Shown: positions 1 to 7,784 of the stretch, one piece after another
Layout: every line of letters begins with the position of its first letter
Position numbering within the stretch: the first letter of the stretch is position 1
Notes under the pieces: generated by a model
Databases searched by the model: none
The model's input: the letters and a program-made list of their open reading frames with translations, nothing else
What the model was told of the DNA's origin: nothing
Program-made: the position numbers and the translations under genes
Assembly (NCBI GenBank): GCA_902466275.1
Contig: CABQQJ010000008.1
Span: 1-10,276 of the forward strand
Origin: an uncultured Veillonella sp.
GTDB lineage: Bacteria; Bacillota; Negativicutes; Veillonellales; Veillonellaceae
Length of the DNA: 10,276 bases
Direction of reading: 5' to 3'

Positions 1-3000
1 AACCTGTAGTAATATTAATACGATCCAAGCCTAATGTATTTTGCAATGCATCTTGAACATAGCCAAAGGCAAACATTTGTAACCCTGCTGTAGCAACAGC
101 ATTTACATCATCATTTGTCAATGTACTGCTATTTGAATCTGCCCCACGGCCAAAGGTTAACATAGAGATAATTTGCTTTTGAGACAAATTAGGGTTTGAT
201 GACAGTGTTAAGTCCATATGATCAACAGTCCCTTTTACACTGAGCATGATATTATAATTGCTTACATTAGTTTCAGCCTCTAATTGTAAGTTTGGTAAAT
301 AAGAGCCACCTACGAAATGGGCATTCCCTTTTGTAATATTAAATACATGGCTCAAATACTTAAACGTGCCATTTCTAACATCGAATTGACCACTAGCAGT
401 TGGATTTTGTAAGGATCCACCAAAATGAACATCGCCACTGATAAACATGTTGTATAAGGTGCGATCATATAAACGTACACCTTTACCCGCATGAACAGTA
501 ACATCCACCCCCATATCTTTGGTACTTTCACTAGATTGTAAGGAAAGAGGAATTTTGAATTGAATCTTTTCAAGATTTAAAGTACCAATAAGGGTCGGCA
601 ATCCATCTCGGTCAGCAATATAAAGTTCACCATTCAAAGGTCCTCTTACATATTCACTGCGAACCTCTAAGTCTTCTAGCTGAACTGCCGCCTTGTAATT
701 AGTAAGAGTATGTCCAGACCAATTTACTTTAGCAGCCAAACCAGCTGAGCCTTTGCCCATATTAATACGGGATTGGAAATCACCTTGTTGACCAGAGAAA
801 ATTAAGTCACCATCAATACCAGTAATTTGATTTTCTACACTTGCTAATTTCATCGTACCATTACGTACCGATACAGTACCATATGCTTCAGGCTGATCAA
901 TAGTGCCTGTAATGTGAACCGTGCCTTTTAACGGACCTGTTGCCTCCTTAACACTAGTTGTAAGAAGAGGGATAACAGCCATATCTGCTTCGTTAAAATC
1001 AATAGTTACATCCATAGATTTGCTATCATTTGCTGGAATATACCCAGACGTAAAGATTGCCGCTAATGGAATCTTACCATAGACACTTAGCTTATACCCA
1101 CTTTTGGCACCTTGAATTCGTTGAATCTGAATAACTTGATCTTGCATTGTAGCCAATACAAAACCTTCATCAATACCAACACCATTAAAGGACCCCGACT
1201 CTACAGCACCGGATAATTCTACTTTAGGATTCTTAGTTTCCCCAGTGATATTTACAACGCCAGTCACCCAACCAGTAGCTTGAATATCCTTACCCATAAG
1301 TGGCAAGAACGGTACTATATCAACATCCTTTAATGCAACCTGTAAGTCCGCTTGACCATCAAGATCCATCGTACCGCCTATTGCAATGAGACCTTCATCA
1401 ACAGGCAGTTTCAAAGTTGTAACTTTGAATTTACGATTAGCAAGACTTGCATCGATAGTTGCATCACCAACAATCTTTTCATCAATACTTACATCATTAA
1501 TCTTGCCTGTTACATTAACGCTTGGATTGTCGCGTGTACCTCCGATTTCAACAGAACCATTTAATTTGCCATCAATGTGTTCATTGGACCGGTCTAGCAA
1601 GGTTAGCAAATTCTTTACGCTACCATTAGTAACATCTAATACACCAAATAGTTGTCTACTATCATCAAACTTCATACCACCTTTAGCAGTGTAGCGACCA
1701 CCATCGGCTTCAGCAAAGGTGAAATCTTGCACATTTACAACCGATTTATCTGCATAAACACGACCATGAATATCGTTCAATAATTCCCCATTAACTGATA
1801 AGGCATCGGATGAAATATAGCCATTGAATTGAGGGTTATCCACAGATCCAGTAATTTGTCCTCGACCAGATAGCAAACCATCAACTTTGTAATCCGTATT
1901 AATGAGCAATCTGCCCATATCAATTTTTTTGCCTTCAAAATCAATATTAATTGCTTCTTTAGATACTGTACCGCCACCTGTGATAGTTGCACCATAACCT
2001 TCAATATCAAATCTATAAAGCTCTAATGTATCATTCTGATAGTTATATTTTGCAAACGCATTGGTCACGAGTTTGCCATAAGCAGAACCATCCCACAAAT
2101 GAGCACGACCTTCTATAATCGGATTTGCAGCCGTCCCTGTAATATGATTGTCTGTTTCAAACCAACCTGTAATAGGAACATCTGTAACAGTACGAATCAC
2201 ATTTTCAATACGAGCAGCCCGAGCCTTGGCATTTAGATCTAACACATCTGTATTAAGATTATACCAACCATTAACATCATAGCCCCCATCGCCATCACCA
2301 ATATGTCCATTGGTGATAGTGAGAATATGGTTATCTAGCTTAATATCTCCATGGATATTATTGAATCGAGCCCCTTTATAATGTACCTCTTGCCCCCATA
2401 CAGTGCCCATTACATTTGGATTATCCAATGTACCTTGTATCGCAAAAGAGGTATTCAAGGTGCCATCAACATCTTGACCAATAATAAGACTTAGTGCGGT
2501 CAATGGCAATGCATTACCGGAAATAGTGGCATCTATATTACCATTTTGGATATAGCCATATCCGCTTAGCGCCCCATCTCCTATAGTGCCTACAACGGTC
2601 ATATTTGTACTATTATCAGCATGCGTAAAGTTAGCTTTTGCAGTATCAACTACAACACCGCGAATGCCTATTTGGCGACCTTTAACAGAGCCTACAACAT
2701 CTGTAACTTGATTATTTTTTCCTAAGATACGCATCTCACCATCGATATTACCTGTAACCGGTGAGATCATATCTTTTGTGAAAGTGCCTAAAGGTAAATT
2801 TTGAATCTTTATAGTAGTATCAAAATCCCCTGTATCAACCACATATTGGCCCTTAACCTTTGCACTACCTTCGCCTACTGATAGGCGCACATCATCCGTA
2901 CGAACTAAACCGTTATCATATACAATATCACCTTGTAAACGATCAATATAGTAACCATTATAAGAAATACCATCACTAGCAATCGTTGCATCTACACGTG

Positions 3001-4063
3001 GAGCTACTGTCGTGCCACCAATATGTGCACGCCCACCTACAATACCAGAAACACCGACGTCTGTTATCGCCTCTAAATCTACTTTATCGGCCACAACATT
3101 AAGATTTAAATACTCTTCATCTTTGCCTAGTGTAACTAAGCCATTGATCTTTGTTACTTGATCATTTACCCTCCAAGAACTACGACTAATAATGATTTGA
3201 TCATTATTAAGCATAATGCGACCCGTGCCATCGGTAATATTATAAATTGTATTACCCCGTTTATAAGTGCCTGTTAAACCTTTAAAGCCTACATTACCAC
3301 TCATAATGTATTTGCCATCTTCACTTTTAAGATTTAAATGTAAATCTTGTAACTTACCACTCGTTACAGATAGATCCTTACGAAGTGGAACAAAACTCAT
3401 AATACCAGCAGTATCAATTTCATCAGCTTGTACAAAGAGATCAAAATTAGATACATTGTTCATATCAATTTTGCCATTCAAGGTAATTGCGGAACCATCT
3501 ACATCAGCAGTAAAGGCACCTTTAGACATGCCACTCATATCAAGCGCCATAGTCCCATCAAGATTTTCTACATTCCTCTTTATTCCATCTTTAGTACGTA
3601 GCGCTACGCGACCATCATTAACAGTCACAGAGCCATCAAAAGTACCCGACTTATTTGGATCGGATGGTTTTACTAACTTAGTTATACTCCACGACCCATC
3701 AGCTAGTTGCCATATATGAAAATCTGGCGCCTCGACGATTACACTAGAAATAGCCGTAGCCCCTGATGTGTTGCCACCGACAATCTTCGGCAAAGAAGAT
3801 AGTTTAACTCCTACAGCTACCTCTTGAGCAGTTCCAACTAAATGACCATCTCTATCTTTGATAGTCACATCTGTTAGAACAACATCACCATTCCAATTAA
3901 TTCGGAGAGAATCATAGTCTATAGATCCGTTTATGACATTATTTACTTGTTCTTTAACCATAGGTGCAATGTAAGTTTGAGCCATAGGATTTATGCTGGC
4001 GCCAACAATACCAGATAAACCTAAAATCGCTGCACCGATAAGGAGCCACTTTTTACGGGTCAT
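1..4063 (-). CDS. tamB: TamB-family envelope protein, 3' end (C-terminus) outside the window
   Basis: One reading frame runs from an ATG at 4061-4063 to the window edge, giving 1354 complete codons with no stop found where I translated it. The start is supported by GGGAG seven bases upstream. The N-terminus (MTRKKWLLIGAAILGLSGIV) is a short basic stretch followed by a hydrophobic segment, fitting an uncleaved inner-membrane anchor. The body is a very long beta-rich, glycine-rich protein with recurring G(T/S)xxNPxxxG units. Near residues 1287-1306 lies the TamB C-terminal (DUF490) signature, with SSNPNLSQ followed by IISMLTFGR, and around 1344 is LGLDRINI. TamB proteins form a hydrophobic-grooved beta-taco bridging inner and outer membrane; they were first linked to outer-membrane protein assembly with TamA and more recently to phospholipid transport. 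I estimate that about 100 residues or fewer are missing. No tamA is visible here. Separated from the upstream tolC-like gene by a terminator, it is probably transcribed at least partly from its own promoter. The family call is very secure; the exact role is inferred. Confidence 0.95.
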   Translation of the reverse strand, partial: MTRKKWLLIGAAILGLSGIVGASINPMAQTYIAPMVKEQVNNVINGSIDYDSLRINWNGDVVLTDVTIKDRDGHLVGTAQEVAVGVKLSSLPKIVGGNTSGATAISSVIVEAPDFHIWQLADGSWSITKLVKPSDPNKSGTFDGSVTVNDGRVALRTKDGIKRNVENLDGTMALDMSGMSKGAFTADVDGSAITLNGKIDMNNVSNFDLFVQADEIDTAGIMSFVPLRKDLSVTSGKLQDLHLNLKSEDGKYIMSGNVGFKGLTGTYKRGNTIYNITDGTGRIMLNNDQIIISRSSWRVNDQVTKINGLVTLGKDEEYLNLNVVADKVDLEAITDVGVSGIVGGRAHIGGTTVAPRVDATIASDGISYNGYYIDRLQGDIVYDNGLVRTDDVRLSVGEGSAKVKGQYVVDTGDFDTTIKIQNLPLGTFTKDMISPVTGNIDGEMRILGKNNQVTDVVGSVKGRQIGIRGVVVDTAKANFTHADNSTNMTVVGTIGDGALSGYGYIQNGNIDATISGNALPLTALSLIIGQDVDGTLNTSFAIQGTLDNPNVMGTVWGQEVHYKGARFNNIHGDIKLDNHILTITNGHIGDGDGGYDVNGWYNLNTDVLDLNAKARAARIENVIRTVTDVPITGWFETDNHITGTAANPIIEGRAHLWDGSAYGKLVTNAFAKYNYQNDTLELYRFDIEGYGATITGGGTVSKEAINIDFEGKKIDMGRLLINTDYKVDGLLSGRGQITGSVDNPQFNGYISSDALSVNGELLNDIHGRVYADKSVVNVQDFTFAEADGGRYTAKGGMKFDDSRQLFGVLDVTNGSVKNLLTLLDRSNEHIDGKLNGSVEIGGTRDNPSVNVTGKINDVSIDEKIVGDATIDASLANRKFKVTTLKLPVDEGLIAIGGTMDLDGQADLQVALKDVDIVPFLPLMGKDIQATGWVTGVVNITGETKNPKVELSGAVESGSFNGVGIDEGFVLATMQDQVIQIQRIQGAKSGYKLSVYGKIPLAAIFTSGYIPANDSKSMDVTIDFNEADMAVIPLLTTSVKEATGPLKGTVHITGTIDQPEAYGTVSVRNGTMKLASVENQITGIDGDLIFSGQQGDFQSRINMGKGSAGLAAKVNWSGHTLTNYKAAVQLEDLEVRSEYVRGPLNGELYIADRDGLPTLIGTLNLEKIQFKIPLSLQSSESTKDMGVDVTVHAGKGVRLYDRTLYNMFISGDVHFGGSLQNPTASGQFDVRNGTFKYLSHVFNITKGNAHFVGGSYLPNLQLEAETNVSNYNIMLSVKGTVDHMDLTLSSNPNLSQKQIISMLTFGRGADSNSSTLTNDDVNAVATAGLQMFAFGYVQDALQNTLGLDRINITTG
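401..2422 (-). repeat. Diverged ~100-residue repeat units within tamB
   Basis: Within tamB, seven units carry a G(T/S/E)xx(N/Q)P core, usually followed by a glycine four to five residues later. The two codons of the NP (or QP) pair lie at 2417-2422, 2120-2125, 1832-1837, 1523-1528, 1226-1231, 890-895 and 401-406. Spacings are 297, 288, 309, 297, 336 and 489 bases, i.e. mostly 96-112 residues. A possible eighth unit (AP instead of NP) is at 3000-3005, about two periods further upstream. This is a protein-level repeat, not a DNA repeat: the nucleotide sequences have diverged. It fits the repeated beta-taco architecture of AsmA-like proteins, where each unit adds strands to the groove. Confidence 0.6.
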
Positions 4064-4204
4064 AATGATACTCCCATACACATTATGAATAATATAAATA
4101 TATATACTAATCTTACCACAGACACAGTAATAACTATAGTATTTTCAGAGTGAATTTTATAAAACCTATCAAGAACACTCATTGTCTATAATGTCCATTA
4201 CAAG
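4064..4204 (-). promoter_or_regulatory. tamB leader, probable promoter region
   Basis: This is a non-coding, strongly AT-rich stretch between the terminator of the upstream genes and the tamB start, so it is the natural place for a tamB promoter. I see no clean TTGACA/TATAAT pair. Weak candidates on the minus strand are an extended -10-like TGGTAAGAT (4110-4118) and a TATATT box (4091-4096), neither with a convincing -35. A perfect 10-base palindrome, ttttataaaa, sits at 4155-4164 and could be an operator or mere AT bias. No riboswitch-like structure was recognised. Confidence 0.4.
4071..4075 (-). promoter_or_regulatory. Ribosome binding site of tamB
   Basis: GGGAG on the minus strand lies seven bases before the ATG at 4061-4063. 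It decides the start: the only nearby upstream ATG (4075-4077, overlapping this site) is out of frame and meets a stop after five codons. Confidence 0.75.
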
Positions 4205-4232
4205 AAAAAAAGACGACCGAAGTCGTCTTTTT
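4205..4232 (-). terminator. Intrinsic terminator with UUCG tetraloop after the tolC-like gene
   Basis: On the minus strand an 11-base-pair perfect stem (4222-4232 pairs with 4207-4217; core GACGAC/GTCGTC flanked by A/T pairs) closes a TTCG loop with a C-G pair, the extra-stable C(UUCG)G configuration. It is followed by seven T residues (4211 down to 4205, partly shared with the stem). It begins ten bases after the stop codon of the tolC-like gene, so it ends that transcription unit and separates it from tamB. The A-tract on the other side makes it nearly symmetrical, but no plus-strand gene approaches it. Confidence 0.9.
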
Positions 4233-4242
4233 AAAGATCATA

Positions 4243-5703
4243 TTATTGATTGCCGCCTAGTTTTGACAATTGTTCAACAGCACCACTATTAGCGATAACT
4301 TCAGCACCTTGACCTACAGGTGTAGACAATGGAACGCCTGTTAATTGTTCAAGAGCCGCAATGCTAATATTGTAATTGTAAAGAGCTTCTACATAGTTAT
4401 TACGAGCTGTTGTCAACTTAGTTTCTGCATCAAGTACATCAAGGTTCGTACCAACACCTGCACGGTAACGAAGCGTAGCAATACGGAAACTTTCTTGACC
4501 TTGTGCGACTGCAGTTTGTGTACTTTGGATTGTTTGTTCAGCAGCTCGTAAATTCAAGTATGCTTTTTGTACGGCTAACAATACAGCATCAACAGTTGCC
4601 AAATTAGCTTCTTTTGCTTGTTCAAGTTGTGCATTTGCTTTTTTAATAGCATTTTGTGTTGCACCACCATCCCATAAGTTCCAAGTAGCACTAGCACCAA
4701 CACTCCAGGACTTTGTGCTTGTACCAAAGTAACCATCTGGATCACCATAGCCACGACCAGCTTTTACAGCAACCGTAGGCAAATAACCCGCCTTAGCAGA
4801 TTTTACAGCTTCTTCCGCAGATTTTACATCAAGAGCTGATTTAACAAGAGCGGAACGATGAAGCATAGCATATGCTTTCGCTTGCTCCAAGGTTACATTA
4901 TATGGTTTATATTGTAAATCATGCTCTGCTGTAGTAATAGCCGTTTGTGCAGGGTATGCAATAACTTGATTTAAGTTCGCCTCTGCTAAATTTGCAGCAT
5001 TTTGCGCTTTTACAAGAGATGTTTGAGAATCATCAAGATTTGTTTTAGCGGCCAATACATCGGAGCTCGCCACTAAACCAACATTATACTGTGCCTCTAC
5101 ATTGGTTACATGACCTTGATAATCTTTAACAGCTTGTTGTGCTACATCTACCATATTACGGCTCATAATCAATGTATAATAACCGTTAAGAGCATCATAT
5201 TTTGCTTGTTGTAAAGCCTCTTCATAGCTAGCACCAGTACCTTCACGAGTATAACGTGCAGAATCAATACTCGCATCAAGTTGTGGATTGAATACAGGCG
5301 CACTAATGGAGAAGTTATGACTACCAGATTTGCCACTACCTGTGTCACCGCCCGTTTTTTGAGCACTCCAACCATAACTAACACTTGGATTCTTACCAGC
5401 TGCTACTTGGCTTACTGCAGATTTAGCAGCTTCATAACCCCATTTAGTTTGCTTAGCTGTACGATTATTAGCTAATGCTAAATCAACCGTACGGGCTTCG
5501 TTTAAAGCTAATGTACGTTCATAGGTTTTACTATCTAAAACAGATTTTTCTGCTAATTGCTTTTGTGTTAATTGAATAGCTTCTTTTTGATATTTGCTTA
5601 ATTGGTCTCCGTTGTTAACGGATGTAGTTACTACATCAGCGGCGAATGCACCAGTAGTAACTAAAGAAAGCATTACACCTAAGGAAAGAACCTTTTTATT
5701 CAT
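4243..5703 (-). CDS. tolC: TolC-family outer-membrane channel protein
   Basis: This 486-residue protein is of usual TolC size (E. coli precursor 493). It begins with a classical signal peptide, MNKKVLSLGVMLSLVTTGAFA, probably cut before ADVV. The mature protein has the two-fold outer-membrane efflux pattern: long Ala/Gln/Asn-rich amphipathic helices with short beta segments, such as NPSVSYGWS near residue 110 and a second strand region around residues 310-345. It ends in the typical ALEQLTGVPL segment and a short polar tail. TolC trimers form an outer-membrane barrel continued by an alpha-helical tunnel through the periplasm and act with inner-membrane exporters. I chose the ATG at 5701-5703 over the ATG at 5724 because GGAGGT sits seven bases before it, inside the seven extra codons of the longer version, and because the signal peptide starts there. 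It follows mlaD by 42 bases and precedes a strong terminator, so it is the last gene of the mla unit. No RND pump or membrane fusion protein lies next to it; its partner is unknown. Confidence 0.93.
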   Translation of the reverse strand: MNKKVLSLGVMLSLVTTGAFAADVVTTSVNNGDQLSKYQKEAIQLTQKQLAEKSVLDSKTYERTLALNEARTVDLALANNRTAKQTKWGYEAAKSAVSQVAAGKNPSVSYGWSAQKTGGDTGSGKSGSHNFSISAPVFNPQLDASIDSARYTREGTGASYEEALQQAKYDALNGYYTLIMSRNMVDVAQQAVKDYQGHVTNVEAQYNVGLVASSDVLAAKTNLDDSQTSLVKAQNAANLAEANLNQVIAYPAQTAITTAEHDLQYKPYNVTLEQAKAYAMLHRSALVKSALDVKSAEEAVKSAKAGYLPTVAVKAGRGYGDPDGYFGTSTKSWSVGASATWNLWDGGATQNAIKKANAQLEQAKEANLATVDAVLLAVQKAYLNLRAAEQTIQSTQTAVAQGQESFRIATLRYRAGVGTNLDVLDAETKLTTARNNYVEALYNYNISIAALEQLTGVPLSTPVGQGAEVIANSGAVEQLSKLGGNQ

Positions 5704-5710
5704 AATATGT

Positions 5711-5716
5711 ACCTCC
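5711..5716 (-). promoter_or_regulatory. Ribosome binding site deciding the tolC-like start
   Basis: A perfect GGAGGT on the minus strand, seven bases before the ATG at 5701-5703. Two in-frame upstream ATGs (5722-5724 and 5716-5718) lie at or before this site and have no comparable site of their own; using them would prepend non-signal residues to the signal peptide. Confidence 0.85.
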
Positions 5717-5745
5717 ATACTCATATAGAGTAAATGTGTTAGTCA

Positions 5746-7005
5746 TTAGAATACTTGTTTAATACCGAAATAGGTACCTCCATTCGTAGAACTGAACGGT
5801 CTGGTCATTTGAATAACGCCATAGGTATCTTTATGCAAACGTATATCACTACGAATACGATATTTACGATGATTAAGGTCATATAGCGCGGCTGATAAGG
5901 ACACTGGACCACGGAGGTTATAATCCACCCCAAGACCCAATTCACTTTCAAAAATACCACCACGCACCAACCATTTAGAACTGATAAATCGACCTGCATT
6001 CAGATCAAAAGTAGTATCATCACCCATATTAGAAAGGCCAATTTCAGCCATTCCTTTATTGTTAAAGGCACGTACTCTACCATTGACACGGAATTCATTA
6101 TCCGTTGTGTTATACAACAAATCTACAGATGGTTCAATCTTGGTAGATGACTTTTTTTCAGTCATACCAACCTCTACACTATTTCCATTTACATCCGTTT
6201 GGTACGCCTTTCCGCCCATCAGTTTATTGATGCGAGCTGAAATCTGTGCCGTATTATGTAAAGTCTCCTTAATATTTTCTTGTGCTTTAGGATCTGTTAC
6301 AGTTGATTCCATGGTACGAGCCATATTATCTACACGATCCGTAGTTTGTTTTAAATTAGTTAAAATAGCACGCATATCATTGCCTGCATTACCATCAGCA
6401 TTAAACTGTTGTGCTGCTTGATTTAGCTGAGCCGTTACATCCGCCATATTTTGTGTAATAGCTACCGCATTATCAGCCATCACAGCTGTAGATTGCAAAG
6501 AATATTTAAGTGCACTTTGAGTTGCAGGATCACCAATAATACTATTAATAGACTGTAGCATCTTCTCAGTACCATCCATTAATTTTTGTGCACTCTGCAT
6601 GGCCTTATCCACAGCATCAACGCCTTCACCTTTAACGGAGTCACCATCTTGTAAATATACTTTAGACTGTCCTGGTGAAATTTGAATAAATTTATCACCT
6701 AAAAAACCATCTGACCCCAAGGAAAAGATTGAGTCACTTGGAATCTGCGTTTTTTCATCAAGTTTCATCTTAACCACAACGCCACGCGGTGTAATTTCAA
6801 TATCAGAAACAGTCCCAATGGCCACGCCGGAAAATTTAACCTGATTCCCATTTTTTAGGCCATTTACTTGAGTGAAATCACCTGTAATTGTCATTTGCGG
6901 TTTAGCCCAAATATCGATACGGCCTACAAATAGTATGCCTGCAATAAATAGAACTATACCTATTATTGTAAAAGCCCCTACCTTGGCCTCCGTCGTCCAC
7001 TTCAT
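5746..7005 (-). CDS. mlaD: MlaD-type MCE protein with long helical neck and C-terminal beta-barrel
   Basis: At 419 residues it is more than twice the length of E. coli MlaD (183). The parts in order are: a transmembrane anchor at about residues 10-28 (AFTIIGIVLFIAGILFVG); an MCE domain at about 38-112, with VNGLKNGNQVKFSGVAIGTV and the FLGDKFIQISPG motif; an Ala/Gln/Asn/Thr-rich, presumably coiled helical region at about 129-265; and a beta-rich region from about 289 to the end with alternating hydrophobic residues, about ten predicted short strands, ending in Phe like a folded outer-membrane barrel. MCE domains form hexameric rings with a lipid pore on top of MlaE/MlaF. The extra barrel suggests that this protein reaches the outer membrane directly and replaces the soluble carrier MlaC and the outer-membrane lipoprotein MlaA. 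This matches the ancestral trans-envelope MlaD I recall from published Veillonella parvula work. Its ATG overlaps the mlaF stop by one base, and the tolC-like gene follows. The MCE call is secure; the barrel is predicted from sequence pattern. Confidence 0.95.
   Translation of the reverse strand: MKWTTEAKVGAFTIIGIVLFIAGILFVGRIDIWAKPQMTITGDFTQVNGLKNGNQVKFSGVAIGTVSDIEITPRGVVVKMKLDEKTQIPSDSIFSLGSDGFLGDKFIQISPGQSKVYLQDGDSVKGEGVDAVDKAMQSAQKLMDGTEKMLQSINSIIGDPATQSALKYSLQSTAVMADNAVAITQNMADVTAQLNQAAQQFNADGNAGNDMRAILTNLKQTTDRVDNMARTMESTVTDPKAQENIKETLHNTAQISARINKLMGGKAYQTDVNGNSVEVGMTEKKSSTKIEPSVDLLYNTTDNEFRVNGRVRAFNNKGMAEIGLSNMGDDTTFDLNAGRFISSKWLVRGGIFESELGLGVDYNLRGPVSLSAALYDLNHRKYRIRSDIRLHKDTYGVIQMTRPFSSTNGGTYFGIKQVF
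6247..6531 (-). repeat. Two-copy motif in the MlaD helical neck
   Basis: Residues 159-174 and 238-253 of MlaD share the pattern DPxxQxx(L/I)KxxLxxTA, exactly 79 residues apart (coded at 6484-6531 and 6247-6294). Each copy is followed by further helix-forming sequence with regularly spaced Asn, Asp and Met residues. It suggests that the neck was built by duplication of a helical unit. The DNA of the two copies has diverged, so this is a protein-level repeat only. Confidence 0.6.
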
Positions 7006-7017
7006 TATATATCTCCC
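7003..7017 (-). promoter_or_regulatory. mlaF-mlaD overlap with internal ribosome binding site
   Basis: The mlaF stop and mlaD start share one base (TAATG on the minus strand). A GGGAG at 7013-7017, inside the last codons of mlaF, lies seven bases before the mlaD ATG. This arrangement is typical of translational coupling and would help keep ATPase and MCE subunit synthesis linked. Confidence 0.75.
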
Positions 7018-7763
7018 ATCGCAGATACGTTAATCGGTTCTGCTTCGCCATTAATAAACTGTTGTACCTTTTTATTTGTAGAATTCTTAAATTCTATTGT
7101 ATCAGAAATTTCTACAAAATGCCCCTGATCGAGTAAAGCTATGCGGTCAGCAACATAAAATGCTGACTGCATATCATGTGTTACCACGATAGAAGTACAA
7201 CCAAGCCGATTCTGCATCCCCTTAATTAGCATACTAATCGTACCTGATGTAATAGGATCTAACCCTGATGAAGGTTCATCATAAAGAATTAAACTCGGAT
7301 CTAGTGCAATCGCACGAGCCAAGCTAACACGCTTCTTCATACCACCAGATAATTCATTTGGCATATAGGATTCATATCCTTTAAGACCAACCCAGTCGAG
7401 TCGCTCTGCCACAATGCGTTTAATCTCGTCTTCCCCTAACTTCGTATGTTGACGTAGACCAAAGGCTACGTTTTCACCTACCGACATAGAATCAAACAAA
7501 GCTGAATATTGGAATACCATCCCCATTTTTCTTCGTACCGTATTAAATTCATCTTCAGATAATGTAGTTATATCTGTGCCATCTACGATAATCTGCCCTG
7601 ATGTAGGACGTTGTAAACCTATTAATAAGCGAAGTAATGTACTTTTACCACTACCACTGCCGCCTAATATAACTAACGTCTCCCCATCATTAATAGTGAG
7701 ATTAACAGAGTCTAAAATCACACGTGACTCGTAGGCAACTACAACATTGCGTAGTTCAATCAT
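7005..7763 (-). CDS. mlaF: MlaF-type ABC transporter ATPase
   Basis: A 252-residue cytoplasmic ATPase that powers lipid movement through the MlaE permease and the MlaD ring. All ABC motifs are intact: Walker A GGSGSGKST at residues 34-42, Q-loop Gln85 in VFQYSALFDSMSVGENVAF, signature LSGGMKKR at 138-145, Walker B ILYDEP with catalytic Glu163, D-loop SGLD (166-169), and switch His196 in VTHDM. The ALFDSMSV(x)ENVAF stretch after the Q-loop and DPITSG after Walker B are characteristic of the Mla/Ttg2A/TGD3 branch rather than of sugar or amino-acid importers. The ATG has GAGGG four bases upstream. It follows mlaE by 21 bases and overlaps mlaD by one base. The C-terminal tail after about residue 235 is short and polar. 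No mlaB (STAS protein), which partners MlaF in E. coli, is present in this window. Confidence 0.96.
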   Translation of the reverse strand: MIELRNVVVAYESRVILDSVNLTINDGETLVILGGSGSGKSTLLRLLIGLQRPTSGQIIVDGTDITTLSEDEFNTVRRKMGMVFQYSALFDSMSVGENVAFGLRQHTKLGEDEIKRIVAERLDWVGLKGYESYMPNELSGGMKKRVSLARAIALDPSLILYDEPSSGLDPITSGTISMLIKGMQNRLGCTSIVVTHDMQSAFYVADRIALLDQGHFVEISDTIEFKNSTNKKVQQFINGEAEPINVSAMGDI

Positions 7764-7767
7764 AAAT

Positions 7768-7772
7768 CCCTC
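7768..7772 (-). promoter_or_regulatory. Ribosome binding site of mlaF
   Basis: GAGGG on the minus strand, four bases before the ATG at 7761-7763, within the 21-base mlaE-mlaF gap. The spacing is slightly tighter than the seven bases seen for the neighbouring genes. Confidence 0.65.
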
Positions 7773-7784
7773 TAAAAATATCCA

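Noticed and set aside
1352..1694. Two overlapping plus-strand open frames
   Set aside because: Both are antisense to tamB, overlap each other in different frames and show no recognisable protein features.
3267..3719. Plus-strand open frame of 150 codons
   Set aside because: It lies entirely opposite the secure tamB frame, has no convincing ribosome binding site and reads as Ser/Pro/Leu-rich low-information sequence, as expected for an antisense shadow.
4155..4164. Palindrome ttttataaaa in the tamB leader as an operator
   Set aside because: A 10-base A/T-only palindrome is easily expected by chance in such AT-rich DNA, and no second copy or flanking symmetry supports a binding site.
5704..5724. 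Upstream in-frame ATGs of the tolC-like gene as the true start
   Set aside because: These codons contain the GGAGGT ribosome binding site of the downstream ATG, and only the downstream ATG gives a clean signal peptide at the N-terminus.
6059..6421. Plus-strand open frame of 120 codons opposite mlaD
   Set aside because: mlaD is a clear family member over this stretch; the antisense frame lacks a ribosome binding site and any domain pattern.
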